Below, one piece after another: positions 54,729 through 64,000 of a stretch of 64,000 nucleotides of DNA. A program made the position numbers and the translations under genes. The DNA lies in the NCBI RefSeq assembly GCF_020831405.1, contig NZ_JAJHPU010000045.1:1-64000 (forward strand). The letters are read 5' to 3'. The notes beneath the pieces are model-generated. The model saw only the letters and a program-made list of their open reading frames with translations. It ran no database searches and had not been told where the DNA came from. Positions within the stretch are counted from its first letter, which is position 1. Every line of letters starts with the position of its first letter. This stretch comes from Pseudomonas oryzagri (lineage in GTDB: Bacteria; Pseudomonadota; Gammaproteobacteria; Pseudomonadales; Pseudomonadaceae).

Positions 54729-57185
54729 ATGAAAGAGAAAGAACTGCGGCTGGCGCTCGTCTACTTCGGCGGGGTATCGCTGGCCGTCTATCAGCACGGC
54801 ATCAACCGCGAAATCCTCAATCTGGTGCGCGCCTCCAAGATCTACCACGCCGGCCGTTCCGGCGAGGACGAGGACCTCGCCAAGCGCAGCTTCCATGAGC
54901 TCTATCCCGACGAGCCGGAGCGCTCCACCGGCGATGTCTACCGCGAATTCCTCGACGTCCTCGGCAAGGACATCGCCCTGCGGGTGATCGTCGACGTGAT
55001 CGCCGGCTCCTCGGCGGGGGGCATCAACGGCATCACCCTGTCGACCGCCCTGGCTCACGACCGCACGCTGATGCCGATCACCAACATGTGGCTCGAACAG
55101 GCCGACATGCTCAGCCTGCTGGCTCCCGAGGCCAAGGCGCGGATGTGGAGCAAGTGGTACTTCTGGCCGCTGATGCGCCCGCTGCTGGCGCGCCTGGGCC
55201 GCGAGGGGCTGCTGCCGGGACGGGCCGACACCGAGATGGCCAAGCGCATCTCGGTATTCCTGCGCTCGCGCTGGTTCAAGCCGCCGCTCGACGGCCGCCG
55301 CCTGAGCACCCTGCTGCTCGACGGCCTGACGGCGATGAACAGCCAGGCGGTGGAGTGGGAGTCGCTGCTGCCCAAGGGCGACCGGCTCGATCTGTTGGTC
55401 ACGGTGACCGACTTTCGCGGTCTGGAGCGGCCGATCTTCATCCACGATCCGCCGGTGGCCTACGAGCGCGAGCACCGCCACCTGCTGCGCTTCACCCTGG
55501 AACACCGCAAGACCGGCCATCTGCAGAGCGACTTCGACGTCGACAACTTCCCCTCGCTGGCCTTCGCCGGGCGGGCTTCGGCCTCCTATCCGGGGGCCTT
55601 CCCGCCGGCCCAGCTGCGCGAGATCGACGACCTGCTCGCCCAGCGTCACATGCCCTGGCCGGGGCGCTCGCGTTTCCTGGCGGGCAGCTTCCGCGACTAC
55701 CTGGCGCGCGGCGAGAACCCCGAGGATGCGGTGCTGGTGGACGGCAGCGTGCTCGACAACAAGCCGATCATGGCCTGCGTCGAAGCCATCTACACCCACG
55801 GCGCGCTGCGCGAGGTGGATCGCCGCCTGGTGTACATCGACCCGCATCCCAAGGGCAGGCGGCAGGCGGGCACCGGGGTGCCGGGCTTCTTCGCCACCCT
55901 GCGCGGCGCCCTCAGCGATCTGCCGCGCCAGGGGCCGGTGTACAACGAACTGGTGGCGATCAGCCACTACAACATCCAGGCGCGCCGGCTCAAGGCGGCC
56001 ATCCTCAACGCCCGGCCGCAGATCTCCCGGCTTATCGAGGAGGAGACCGCCGGCAAGCTCAAGAGCGGCTTCAGCGTGGAGGATCTGCGCCACTGGCGGC
56101 TGTTGTCGATCACCCTGCTGTCCGGCACGGCGATCGTCTACGACGCCTGGATGCGTGCGCTGATCTTCGAGGCGCTGGACTTCGTCGCCAAGCTGATCGG
56201 CGCGGCCTGCGAGTACACCGCCGATTCGCCGCAGGCGCGCCGGGTGCAGGAGGTGATGGAAGTCTGGGCGCAGCGCCAGGGCATCATTGCCGAAACCTAC
56301 AAGATGCCCGAGCATCTCTACAGCAATGCCGATCTGCCGCTGTTCGCACGGATGGTCCTGGACTTCGGGCTGATCTACAAAAGGCGCCGGCTGAACTTCG
56401 TGCTGCACGAGATCAACGAGCTGTATCCCGACCTCAGCAGCGGCAGCGCCGCCGAGGCGGAGACCGAAGCGCTCGACCTGCTGAAGATCAAGATCTACAA
56501 GTGCGTCACCGAACTGCTGGTCTACGACGACCTCGACTTTCTCAGTCGCCATGCGGTGACCGCCTGCCGCGAGCTGTTCCTCGGCGAGGACGGGACCGAC
56601 ACGCTCACGGTCGAGCGCCTGGACGCCGACGCCTGCGCGGAAATCTCCCGCCTGGTCGAGCGCCTGGCCCAGGAGTGCGACATGGCCCGCACGGTCGACA
56701 ATGTCGACGCCGTGCTGGCCTCGTCGCTGGTGCAGAAGCTGCCGGAGGCGAGCCGGATCGCCATCCTTACCGGCTACCTGGGCTACTTCTTCTGGGACAT
56801 CATCCTGCGCCCGACCGCCAGCGCGCTGGCGCTGGAGGCCGGTCCGATCGAGGAGATCCTGGTCGACCGCATCAGCCCCGAGGATGCCAGCAGCCTCGTC
56901 CTGGGCGACGGCAAGCCGGTGCTGCTCGGCAGCTCCTTCGCCGGTTTCGGCGGCTTTCTCGGCCGCGCGGTGCGCGAGAACGACTACCTGTGGGGGCGGC
57001 TGCACGCGGTGGACCGCCTGTTCGACATCCTGCTCAGCACGGTGCCGGCCAACCTGCGCGGCGGTCTGGCGGTCGAGGCGCTGAAGAAGCGCGCCTTCGA
57101 GCGCGTGCTGGAGGAGGAGGGCCGGCGCCTGCAGCTGGTTCCCGAGTTGCTCGCCCGCCTGAGCGAGGCGGTCGGCCGGCTGTAG
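54729..57185 (+). CDS. Patatin-like phospholipase with DUF3376 region, paralog 1
   Basis: This 818-residue protein begins with a patatin domain carrying the GxSxG nucleophile in AGSSAGG (Ser95) and an Asp338 in VDGSVLDNKP, giving the patatin Ser-Asp dyad. A long C-terminal region (about 430-818) resembles DUF3376 and contains YKRRRLNFVLHEINELYP and SSFAGFGGFLGR. Patatins hydrolyse acyl chains of lipids; the substrate and role here are unknown. No signal peptide is seen. No strong ribosome site precedes the ATG, which is set by matching the start of paralog 2. Confidence 0.85.
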   Translation: MKEKELRLALVYFGGVSLAVYQHGINREILNLVRASKIYHAGRSGEDEDLAKRSFHELYPDEPERSTGDVYREFLDVLGKDIALRVIVDVIAGSSAGGINGITLSTALAHDRTLMPITNMWLEQADMLSLLAPEAKARMWSKWYFWPLMRPLLARLGREGLLPGRADTEMAKRISVFLRSRWFKPPLDGRRLSTLLLDGLTAMNSQAVEWESLLPKGDRLDLLVTVTDFRGLERPIFIHDPPVAYEREHRHLLRFTLEHRKTGHLQSDFDVDNFPSLAFAGRASASYPGAFPPAQLREIDDLLAQRHMPWPGRSRFLAGSFRDYLARGENPEDAVLVDGSVLDNKPIMACVEAIYTHGALREVDRRLVYIDPHPKGRRQAGTGVPGFFATLRGALSDLPRQGPVYNELVAISHYNIQARRLKAAILNARPQISRLIEEETAGKLKSGFSVEDLRHWRLLSITLLSGTAIVYDAWMRALIFEALDFVAKLIGAACEYTADSPQARRVQEVMEVWAQRQGIIAETYKMPEHLYSNADLPLFARMVLDFGLIYKRRRLNFVLHEINELYPDLSSGSAAEAETEALDLLKIKIYKCVTELLVYDDLDFLSRHAVTACRELFLGEDGTDTLTVERLDADACAEISRLVERLAQECDMARTVDNVDAVLASSLVQKLPEASRIAILTGYLGYFFWDIILRPTASALALEAGPIEEILVDRISPEDASSLVLGDGKPVLLGSSFAGFGGFLGRAVRENDYLWGRLHAVDRLFDILLSTVPANLRGGLAVEALKKRAFERVLEEEGRRLQLVPELLARLSEAVGRL

Positions 57186-57207
57186 GCGGACGACTCCACG
57201 CCGCGAC

Positions 57208-57230
57208 TTCCTGGACTAGCTTTCTGGGAA
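57208..57230 (+). promoter_or_regulatory. Motif shared upstream of both patatin genes (copy 2)
   Basis: TTCC-TGGA-CTAGCTTTC-TGGGAA lies 50 bases before the second patatin start. Its 4-base outer arms TTCC/GGAA are complementary. See copy 1 for comparison. Confidence 0.4.
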
Positions 57231-57279
57231 GTGCAGGTTCCCCTCGCTCCTAGGGGCGGGATTCACCCGGTACTGGCGC

Positions 57280-59742
57280 ATGAAAGAGAAAGAACTGCGG
57301 CTGGCCCTCGTGCTGTTCGGCGGCGTTTCGCTGGCGGTCTATCAACATGGCATCAACCGGGAAATCCTCAACCTGGTGCGCGCCTCGAAGCTCCATCACA
57401 CGCCCGCCGCGGGCGAGGGCGAGGCTGCCTGCGCCGGCTTTCACCAGCGCTATGCCGACGAGCCGGAATGCTCGACCGGCGATGTCTACCTCGAGTTCCT
57501 GCGGACGCTGGGCAAGGACATGGACCTGCGGGTCATCGTCGACGTGATCGCCGGATCGTCGGCGGGGGCGATCAACGGGGTCACGCTGGCCGCGGCCCTG
57601 GCGCACGACCGCCCCCTCAAGCCGATCACCGACCTGTGGCTGGAGCAGGCCGACATGCTCAACCTGCTGGCGCCGGAAGCCCGGGCGCGGCTGTGGAGCA
57701 AGTGGTACTTCTGGCCGCTGATGCGGCCGCTGATGAACCGGCTGGGGCGCGAGGGACTGCTGCCGGGCGACGGCGACGCCGACATCGCCAAGCGCATCTC
57801 GGTGTTCCTGCGCTCGCGCTGGTTCAAGCCGCCGCTGGACGGCGCGCGCTTGGCCGGGCTGATCCTCGACGGGTTGCGCGCGATGGACGTCTCGACCTCG
57901 AAGTGGGAGTCGCTGCTGCCCAAGGGCGCCAAGCTCGATCTGCTGCTGACGGTGACGGATTTCCATGGGCTCGAACGGCCCATCTTCATCCACGACCCGC
58001 CGGTCGCCTACGAACGCGAGCACCGGCACCTGCTGCGCTTCGGTCTCGAGCACCGTACCACCGGGCATCTGCTCAGCGAGTTCAACGTCGACAACTTCCC
58101 CTCGCTGGCCTTCGCCGGGCGGGCGTCGGCCTCCTACCCGGGAGCGTTTCCGCCGGCCCGGATCGGCGAGATGGACGATCTGCTGGCCGCGCGGCACATG
58201 CCCTGGCCGGCCCGTTCGCATTTCATCGAGCAGAATTTTCGCCACTACCGCGAGCGCGGCGAGAATCCCGAGAAGGCGGTGCTGGTCGACGGCAGCATCC
58301 TCGACAACAAGCCGATCATGGCCTGCGTGGAGGCGATCAGGACGCACGGCGCGTTCCGCGAGGTGGATCGCCGGCTGGTGTACGTCGATCCGCGGCCCAA
58401 GGGCCGACGCGCGACCTCCGGTTCCGGGGTCCCCGGCTTTTTCTCCACCCTGCGCGGGGCGCTGACCGACCTGCCGCGGCAGGAGCCGGTGTACAACGAG
58501 CTGGCCATGCTCAGCCGGCACAATGTGCAGGCGCGCCGGCTCAAGGAGGCGATCCTCAGCGCCCGGCCGCAGGTCGTCGAGCACCTCGAGCAGCAGACCG
58601 AGGGGCGCCTGAAGGGTGGCTACACCACCGACGATCTGCAGCACTGGCGGATGATCGGCTTCCGGCCGGTCCCCGGGCTGTTCATCGCCTACGACGCCTG
58701 GATGCGCTCGCTGGCGTTCGAGGCCCTGGACTTCGTGGTGCAGATCATCTGCTGGGCGTGCCAGTACATCCCCGATTCTCCCGAGGCGCGTCGCGTGCAG
58801 GATGTGATCGAGGCTTGGGCCAGGCAGCTGGGCGTCATCACCGACACCTATCGGATTCCCGAAAACGTCTACCGCAACGAGGATTTGCCGCTTTTCTCCA
58901 GGATGATCACGGACTTCGGGGTGATCTACAAACGCCGGCGGCTGAACTTCGTGCTGCACGAGATCAACGACCTGTACCCCGAGGTGGCGGGCGGGTCCGT
59001 CGCGGATGCCGAGTCGGAAACCCTGGATCTTTTGAAGATCAAGATTCACAAGTGCATCAGCGACCTGGCCTTTTGCGACGATCCCGATTTTCTCAGCCGC
59101 CAGGCGGTGACCGCCTGCCGCGAGATCTTCCACCGCGACGAGGCGCGCCAGGAGTACTCGCCCGAGATGGTGCGCGTCGATCCGCTGGCCTGCGCCGAGC
59201 TGTCGCATCTGATCGAACGCCTGAGCCAGGAGTACGACCTCGCGCGGATGGTCGACAATTCCGACGCGGTGCTGGCCTCGGCGCTGTTCATGAAGCTGAA
59301 ACAGGACAGCCGTATCGCGATACTCACCGGCTATCTCGGCTACTTCTTCTGGGACATGATCCTGCGTCCCACCGCCAGCGCTTTGTCGCAGGAGGCCGAG
59401 ACCATCGACGAGATCCTGGTGGACCGCATCAGCCCGGACGATGCCAGCAGCATCGCCTTCGACGCGCGCAAGGAAGTCCTGCTGGGCAGTTCCTTCGCCA
59501 GCTTCGGTGGTTTTCTCGGCCGCTCGATCCGCGAGAACGACTACCTGTGGGGGCGTCTGCATGCGGTGGACCGGCTCTTCGACATCCTGATCAGCACGGT
59601 GCCGAGCTACCTGCGGCAGAAGCTCGACGTCGCCGCACTCAAGAAGAAAGCCTTCGAGAATGTGCTGGCGGAGGAGCGCCCTGCGCTGGGCTGCGTGCAG
59701 GAGCTGATCGACAAGCTCAGCGAGTCGGTAAGCCGGCTCTAG
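57280..59742 (+). CDS. Patatin-like phospholipase with DUF3376 region, paralog 2
   Basis: An 820-residue tandem paralog of the preceding gene, roughly two-thirds or more identical by eye along its whole length. The catalytic dyad is kept (Ser94 in AGSSAGA, Asp337 in VDGSILDNKP). Differences cluster at about 38-70, 390-450 (the less conserved middle) and 565-600. Both copies look intact and full-length, so they are likely to be functional and possibly specialised. A terminator hairpin follows. Neither copy has phage or secretion genes beside it. Confidence 0.85.
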   Translation: MKEKELRLALVLFGGVSLAVYQHGINREILNLVRASKLHHTPAAGEGEAACAGFHQRYADEPECSTGDVYLEFLRTLGKDMDLRVIVDVIAGSSAGAINGVTLAAALAHDRPLKPITDLWLEQADMLNLLAPEARARLWSKWYFWPLMRPLMNRLGREGLLPGDGDADIAKRISVFLRSRWFKPPLDGARLAGLILDGLRAMDVSTSKWESLLPKGAKLDLLLTVTDFHGLERPIFIHDPPVAYEREHRHLLRFGLEHRTTGHLLSEFNVDNFPSLAFAGRASASYPGAFPPARIGEMDDLLAARHMPWPARSHFIEQNFRHYRERGENPEKAVLVDGSILDNKPIMACVEAIRTHGAFREVDRRLVYVDPRPKGRRATSGSGVPGFFSTLRGALTDLPRQEPVYNELAMLSRHNVQARRLKEAILSARPQVVEHLEQQTEGRLKGGYTTDDLQHWRMIGFRPVPGLFIAYDAWMRSLAFEALDFVVQIICWACQYIPDSPEARRVQDVIEAWARQLGVITDTYRIPENVYRNEDLPLFSRMITDFGVIYKRRRLNFVLHEINDLYPEVAGGSVADAESETLDLLKIKIHKCISDLAFCDDPDFLSRQAVTACREIFHRDEARQEYSPEMVRVDPLACAELSHLIERLSQEYDLARMVDNSDAVLASALFMKLKQDSRIAILTGYLGYFFWDMILRPTASALSQEAETIDEILVDRISPDDASSIAFDARKEVLLGSSFASFGGFLGRSIRENDYLWGRLHAVDRLFDILISTVPSYLRQKLDVAALKKKAFENVLAEERPALGCVQELIDKLSESVSRL

Positions 59743-59773
59743 GGGGGGCGCTTCGCAGGCTGTGCCGGCGAAG

Positions 59774-59796
59774 GATCCCCGGCGTCGCCGGGGATC
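59774..59796. terminator. Bidirectional terminator after patatin genes
   Basis: Perfect 10-bp stem (GATCCCCGGC / GCCGGGGATC) with a 3-base loop lies between the second patatin gene and the convergent dctP-like gene. Confidence 0.68.
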
Positions 59797-59801
59797 AGGC
59801 G

Positions 59802-60803
59802 TCACAGGGAGCGGTTGGCCGCCTTGGCGGCGCGCATCACCAGCGGGCCGATCTCCGCCTCGTACTGCTGCCACACCGGCTGCATGGCGTTGCGCCAGGC
59901 GCTGCGCTCGGCGTCGCTCAGGGCGATGATGCGGCTGGTGCCGGCGGCGGCCACGCGCGCGCGATCGGCCTCGTTGAGGCGCGCCGCCTCGCTGTTCACC
60001 GCCAGGGTCACCTCGTCGATGATGGCCTCCAGTTCGCTGCGGATCTCGTGGGGAATGCCGTACCAGAAGCGCGCGTTGCTCACCAGCATGTAGTCCAGCA
60101 CGCCGTGGTTGGTTTCGCTGATGTAGGGCTGCACGGTGTGCAGCTGCTGGCTGTAGATGTTCGACCAGGGGTTCTCGGCGCCCTGCACCTTGCCGCTTTT
60201 AAGGGCGCCTGCGACCTCGCCGAACGGCAGCTTGACGCTCTGCGCCTGCAGCGCGGCGAACTGCGCCTCGAGTACCCGGGACGACTGGATGCGGAAGCCC
60301 AGGCCCTTGGCGTCGCCCGGCAGGCGCAGCGGCTGGGTGGCCGACAGCTGCTTCATGCCGTTGTGCCAGTAGGCCAGGCCGACGATGTTGTGCTCGTGCA
60401 TCGACATCAGCAGGTCGCGGCCGGTGGGCTTCTGCTGGAAGCGCGCGACCGCCTCGTGGTCGTCGAACAGGAACGGCAGGTCGAACACCTGCAGCTTGGG
60501 CGTGTACTGCTGGAACTTGGCCAGCGACGGCGCCAGTAGCTGGACGTCGCCGCGCTGCAGGGCGGCCAGCTCCTCGGCGTCGCCGTACAGGGAGGAGTTG
60601 CCGTGGACTTCCACCCGCACCCGGCCGCCCAGCCGTTCCTCGACCAGCTTCTTGAGCAGCAGGGCGCCGTGGCCCTTGGGCGTGTCGTCGGCGACCACAT
60701 GGGCGAAGCGGATCAGGATGGGCGCCTGGTCGGCGGCATTGGTGGCGGCCCCAGGCAGGAGCAGTCCGAGGGAGAGGCACGCGGCCAGCATTGTCTTGAA
60801 CAT
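59802..60803 (-). CDS. TRAP-type solute receptor (DctP family), orphan
   Basis: The 333-residue protein has a signal peptide (cleavage near NAADQ, about 23) and the DctP fold, with IRFAHVVADDTPKGHGALLLKKLVEERL, the carboxylate-binding region GLGFRIQSS and the ENPWSNIYSQQL segment. DctP receptors for C4-dicarboxylates are the nearest family. The membrane genes dctQ and dctM are not adjacent, so the receptor must work with a transporter elsewhere or in another role. AAGGGA precedes the ATG at 60803. Confidence 0.88.
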   Translation of the reverse strand: MFKTMLAACLSLGLLLPGAATNAADQAPILIRFAHVVADDTPKGHGALLLKKLVEERLGGRVRVEVHGNSSLYGDAEELAALQRGDVQLLAPSLAKFQQYTPKLQVFDLPFLFDDHEAVARFQQKPTGRDLLMSMHEHNIVGLAYWHNGMKQLSATQPLRLPGDAKGLGFRIQSSRVLEAQFAALQAQSVKLPFGEVAGALKSGKVQGAENPWSNIYSQQLHTVQPYISETNHGVLDYMLVSNARFWYGIPHEIRSELEAIIDEVTLAVNSEAARLNEADRARVAAAGTSRIIALSDAERSAWRNAMQPVWQQYEAEIGPLVMRAAKAANRSL

Positions 60804-61024
60804 GGGAGATCCCTTTTTTCTTCTGGTTTTCCGCCCGGTCCGGGCGGCCGGCGCCATCGCAATAGCTGTGCCAGGCGTGCGGATCCGCGCCGGGAAGCGG
60901 AAAAGGGTGAAGTGCGTCACAAAGTGCCGGCGGAGATCCGCCGTCCCGCCCGGGCGATCTGGCGAAGACCCGCCGCCTTGCGGGGGCGCCGGAAAGCCGC
61001 TCCGGGCATGCTAGGATCGGGAGC

Positions 61025-62755
61025 ATGAAGAGGATTTTCATTGCCGCCTCGCTTCTGCTGTTGGCTTTGCTCGTCGGCACCGCCGCGGCGGCCGATGCAG
61101 AGCTGGAAGTGCTGCTCAACCCCAAGCAGAAAGCCTTGCGCGAAAACGTCGAGGCTCACGTCGGCGCGCTCAACGGCCGGGATGCCGCCGCCCTGCGCCG
61201 CTTCGCGCCCGCGGCCGAGCTGTCGGCGGCCCAGGCACTGCAGGCCCTGGGCTACTACCACGGGCGCATCCGCAGCGAGGTGGTCGAGGAGGGGAACAAG
61301 GCCGTATTGCGCCTGCATATCGAGCAGGGCGAGCCGGTCCGTCTGCGCAGCGTGGAGATCCGCGTGGAGGGCGAGGCGACGCAGATGAAACACTTCCGCC
61401 AGCCCTCCAGCCCCCTGCTGCGCCCCGGCGCGGTGCTCAACCACGGCGCCTACGAGGACGCCAAGAAGCTGATCCGCAACCAGGCGCTGCGCTACGGCTT
61501 CTTCGATGGCGCCTTCGTCGAGCAGAGCCTGGCGATCGACCCCGAGGCCGGGTTCGCGGATATCCGCCTGGTTTACCGCAGCGGCGCGCGCTATCGCTTC
61601 GGCGCCATCGTGTTCAGCGGCGACACACCGTTCGACGACCGCATGCTGCAGCGCCTGGTGCCGTTCAAGGCCGGCGAGGGCTACGACGCCGACCGTCTCG
61701 GCGAGCTCAACCGGGCGCTGGTGTCCACCAACTACTTCAGCGATGTGCGGGTGGACGCCACGCCGGAAGGGGCGGTGGACCGGGTCATCCCGGTACAGGT
61801 CCAGCTGCAGGCGCGCAAGCCGCGCACCCTGGCCGCCGGCCTCGGCTACTCCACCGACGTCGGCCCGCGCCTGCGCGGCACCTGGACCCGCCACTGGCGC
61901 GGCGCGCAGGGCCATCGGCTGGGTGCCGATTTCGAGTTCTCCAGCCCGCGGCAGAACCTCGGCACCTGGTACGAGATTCCCCTCGACCCGCCCCTGATCG
62001 AGAGCCTGCGCTTTTCCACCGGCTACCAGATGGAGGATCTGGTGGACACCGAGAGCGAGCGCTTCACCATCGGCACCCAGTGGCAGCACCAGCCGGAGAA
62101 CGAGTGGCAGCGCATCGTTTCGCTGCGCTGGGAGCAGGAGAACTACCGGACCGGCGACGACGAGGGGCAGAGTACGCTGCTGTTGCCGGGCATCGGTTTC
62201 AGTCGCCTGCACAGCGACAACAAGGTCGACCCCAACCGCGGCTACCGTCTGCAGGCGGACCTGACCGGAGCCAGTCAGGCCCTGCTGTCGGATGCCGACC
62301 TGCTGCACCTCAACCTGCAGGCCCGGGGCCTGATCACTGTCGGCGCCGGCCATCGCTTCCTGTTGCGCACCCAGCTCGGCGGCATCGCCACCAACGCCTT
62401 CGAGGTCATCCCGCCGTCGCTGCGTTTCTTCACCGGCGGCGACCAGAGCGTGCGCGGCTACGGTTACCAGACGCTGTCGCCGCGCGACGACGAAGACGAG
62501 CGGGTCGGCGGTCGCTATCTGGTGGTCGGCAGCTTCGAGTACCAGTACCCGCTGCGCGATCGCTGGCGTCTGGCCACCTTCGTCGACCACGGCAACGCCA
62601 TCGACGGCTTCAGCGACCCGCTGGTGACCGGCGTCGGCATCGGCGTGCGCTGGGTATCGCCGGTCGGCCCGATCCGCCTCGACCTGGCCCATGCCTTGGA
62701 CGAGGACGAGGGCTCGGGCTTTCGCATCCACTTCTCCATGGGGCCGGAACTGTGA
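61025..62755 (+). CDS. tamA: Translocation and assembly module outer-membrane protein TamA
   Basis: TamA is the Omp85-family outer-membrane part of the TamAB envelope transport complex. The protein has 576 residues with a signal peptide (about 1-23), three POTRA-type domains (about 25-265) and a 16-strand beta-barrel (about 270-576). The barrel carries the Omp85 motif RFFTGGDQSVRGYGYQTLSP, and the FxxG-like GPIRLDLAHAL follows. The stop overlaps the tamB GTG start, a common arrangement that couples translation. Confidence 0.93.
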   Translation: MKRIFIAASLLLLALLVGTAAAADAELEVLLNPKQKALRENVEAHVGALNGRDAAALRRFAPAAELSAAQALQALGYYHGRIRSEVVEEGNKAVLRLHIEQGEPVRLRSVEIRVEGEATQMKHFRQPSSPLLRPGAVLNHGAYEDAKKLIRNQALRYGFFDGAFVEQSLAIDPEAGFADIRLVYRSGARYRFGAIVFSGDTPFDDRMLQRLVPFKAGEGYDADRLGELNRALVSTNYFSDVRVDATPEGAVDRVIPVQVQLQARKPRTLAAGLGYSTDVGPRLRGTWTRHWRGAQGHRLGADFEFSSPRQNLGTWYEIPLDPPLIESLRFSTGYQMEDLVDTESERFTIGTQWQHQPENEWQRIVSLRWEQENYRTGDDEGQSTLLLPGIGFSRLHSDNKVDPNRGYRLQADLTGASQALLSDADLLHLNLQARGLITVGAGHRFLLRTQLGGIATNAFEVIPPSLRFFTGGDQSVRGYGYQTLSPRDDEDERVGGRYLVVGSFEYQYPLRDRWRLATFVDHGNAIDGFSDPLVTGVGIGVRWVSPVGPIRLDLAHALDEDEGSGFRIHFSMGPEL

Positions 62756-64000
62756 GGCGCCGGCTGCGCCTCGGCCTGCTGGCGCTGCTGCTTCTGGCGC
62801 CGCTCGGCCTGCTCGTCCTGCCGGCCAGCGAGTCGGGCAGTCGCTGGCTGCTCGCCCGGATGCCGGGGCTCGTGGTGGAGGACTTCCGTGGCCGCCTGCT
62901 CGGCAACTGGAGCGCGGCGCGGCTGCGCTGGCAGTCCGGCGCCAGCCGCGTGGAGCTGGAGCAGCTGCGGGTGGTCAACCGCCTGGCCTGCCTGCGCACG
63001 GGCACACTGTGCCTGGACGAAGTGAGCGCCGCGCGCCTGCGCCTCGACCTGCCGCCCTCGACCGAGCCGCAGCCCGCCGAACCGCTCGCCCTGCCGGAGA
63101 TCCGCCTGCCGCTGGCGGTGCGCATTCAGCGCCTGCAGTTGGGCAGCCTGGTCGTCAACGACGTCGAGCAGCTGCGGGGTCTCGTCCTGGCCGCCGACCT
63201 CGACCGCCACGGTCTGCGGCTGAGCGCCGTCGAGCTGCAGCGCGACGGCATGCGCCTGGCGGTCAGCGAACTGAACCTGCTGCCGCACGGCGACTGGCCG
63301 CTCCACGCCCGCGCGCGGCTCGACCTGCCGCCGGTGGAGGGGCAGGCGTGGCAGCTCGATCTGACCCTGGACGGCCCGTTGCGCCAGCGTCTGGCGCTGG
63401 AAGCGCACAGCCAGGGTTATCTGCCGGGACGCCTGAGCGGCTGGTTGAGCCCGTTGGCCCGCGATCTGCCGCTGGCGCTGGAACTGCAGGTCGGTGACTT
63501 CCTGGCGCGCGCCGATCTGCCGCCCAGCCTGCGCATCGCCAGCCTCGCGCTGCGCGCATCCGGCACGCTGCGCGAGGGCTGGGCGGTGGACGGGCAGGCG
63601 AGCCTGGCCGGGCGCGACCGGTCGGTGGCCGTCGAGCTGCGCGGCGCGCTGACCACCACGGGGGCACGCATCAAGCCGCTGCGCCTGGTCGACGGCAAGG
63701 GCGAACGCCTGGAGCTGGCCGGCACGCTGGACTGGCGCGCGGGACTCGTCGCCCGGCTCGGTCTGCAGGGCGGCGCGTTCGACTGGCAGCAGCTCTACCC
63801 GCAGCCCGCCGTGAACATGCAACTGAACAAGGTGCAGGCGGCGTTCAGCTACGCCGAGCAGCGCTACGAGGGCGATGTCGACCTGCAGCTGAACGGCCCG
63901 GCCGGGCCGCTGCGCCTGAGCACGCCCGTGCAGGGCGACGCGGGCCGCGTGGAGCTGCCCGCGCTGCGCCTGGAGGCCGGCAAGGGCCGGGCGGAAGGCG
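62752..64000 (+). CDS. tamB: TamB, 5' part (runs off the window)
   Basis: TamB is a very large AsmA-like periplasmic protein that forms a hydrophobic groove between the membranes for lipid or protein transport. The frame opens at the GTG overlapping the tamA stop and stays open through the last base, giving about 416 residues of a protein normally over 1200. The N terminus is a single uncleaved membrane anchor ([20 protein letters not shown]), followed by repeating beta-strand segments (RGRLLGNWSAARLRWQSGA). The 3' end is missing because the window stops. Confidence 0.88.
   Translation, partial: MRRRLRLGLLALLLLAPLGLLVLPASESGSRWLLARMPGLVVEDFRGRLLGNWSAARLRWQSGASRVELEQLRVVNRLACLRTGTLCLDEVSAARLRLDLPPSTEPQPAEPLALPEIRLPLAVRIQRLQLGSLVVNDVEQLRGLVLAADLDRHGLRLSAVELQRDGMRLAVSELNLLPHGDWPLHARARLDLPPVEGQAWQLDLTLDGPLRQRLALEAHSQGYLPGRLSGWLSPLARDLPLALELQVGDFLARADLPPSLRIASLALRASGTLREGWAVDGQASLAGRDRSVAVELRGALTTTGARIKPLRLVDGKGERLELAGTLDWRAGLVARLGLQGGAFDWQQLYPQPAVNMQLNKVQAAFSYAEQRYEGDVDLQLNGPAGPLRLSTPVQGDAGRVELPALRLEAGKGRAEG

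Overview
The window reads as chromosomal DNA of a high-GC gammaproteobacterium, most probably a Pseudomonas. The basis is the set of Pseudomonas-type genes: a cis/trans fatty-acid isomerase, NfuA, a full six-gene Fap amyloid operon, catabolic arcABC, a MuxABC-OpmB-type efflux operon and TamAB. Codon third positions are strongly GC-rich, and REP-like intergenic palindromes occur. No rRNA, tRNA, CRISPR array, integrase or intact insertion sequence was recognised.

Layout. 1-3.3 kb: cti and nfuA, with a candidate operator and promoter before nfuA. 3.4-10.4 kb: a sigma-54 activator gene meets a minus-strand fapABCDEF operon tail to tail; fapA is preceded by a sigma-54 (-24/-12) sequence and a perfect IHF consensus. 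10.4-22.2 kb: housekeeping and stress genes: a DUF3429 protein, a conserved unknown, uppP, a cold-shock/DUF1294 fusion, an ABC-F ATPase (YbiT), a solitary PilT/PilU ATPase, ppiC, a TerC transporter, a phosphate-binding/OmpA protein, xthA, tpx and ppk2. 22.3-33.2 kb: arginine and polyamine metabolism: arcA-arcB-arcC (no arcD here), a SulP transporter, a degraded reading frame, then an amino-acid decarboxylase, PotE and a periplasmic binding protein. 33.3-36.1 kb: a three-domain ACP / acyl-AMP ligase / acyltransferase protein. 36.4-45.6 kb: muxA-muxB-muxC-opmB, with a REP element inside the start of opmB. 46-54.5 kb: a type I restriction-modification island (hsdM, hsdS, a GIY-YIG protein, a PDDEXK nuclease, hsdR). 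54.7-59.7 kb: two tandem paralogous patatin-like phospholipase genes. 59.8-64 kb: an orphan TRAP solute receptor, tamA and the 5' part of tamB.

How the genes fit together. The fap block is self-contained: secretion pore (FapF), C39-type protease (FapD), nucleator (FapB), main fibril subunit (FapC) and accessory proteins, with a probable dedicated regulator next to it. ArcABC would turn arginine into ornithine, ATP, CO2 and ammonia. The decarboxylase and PotE a few kilobases away could turn ornithine into putrescine and exchange the two, though ornithine as the decarboxylase substrate is inferred from the neighbour. The restriction island carries two extra nuclease genes joined to hsdMS by 4-base overlaps and separated from hsdR by an inverted repeat. 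The most unusual items are the fap regulatory layout and very long FapC linker, the REP-derived start of OpmB, the two patatin paralogs with a shared upstream motif, and the two-nuclease type I island.
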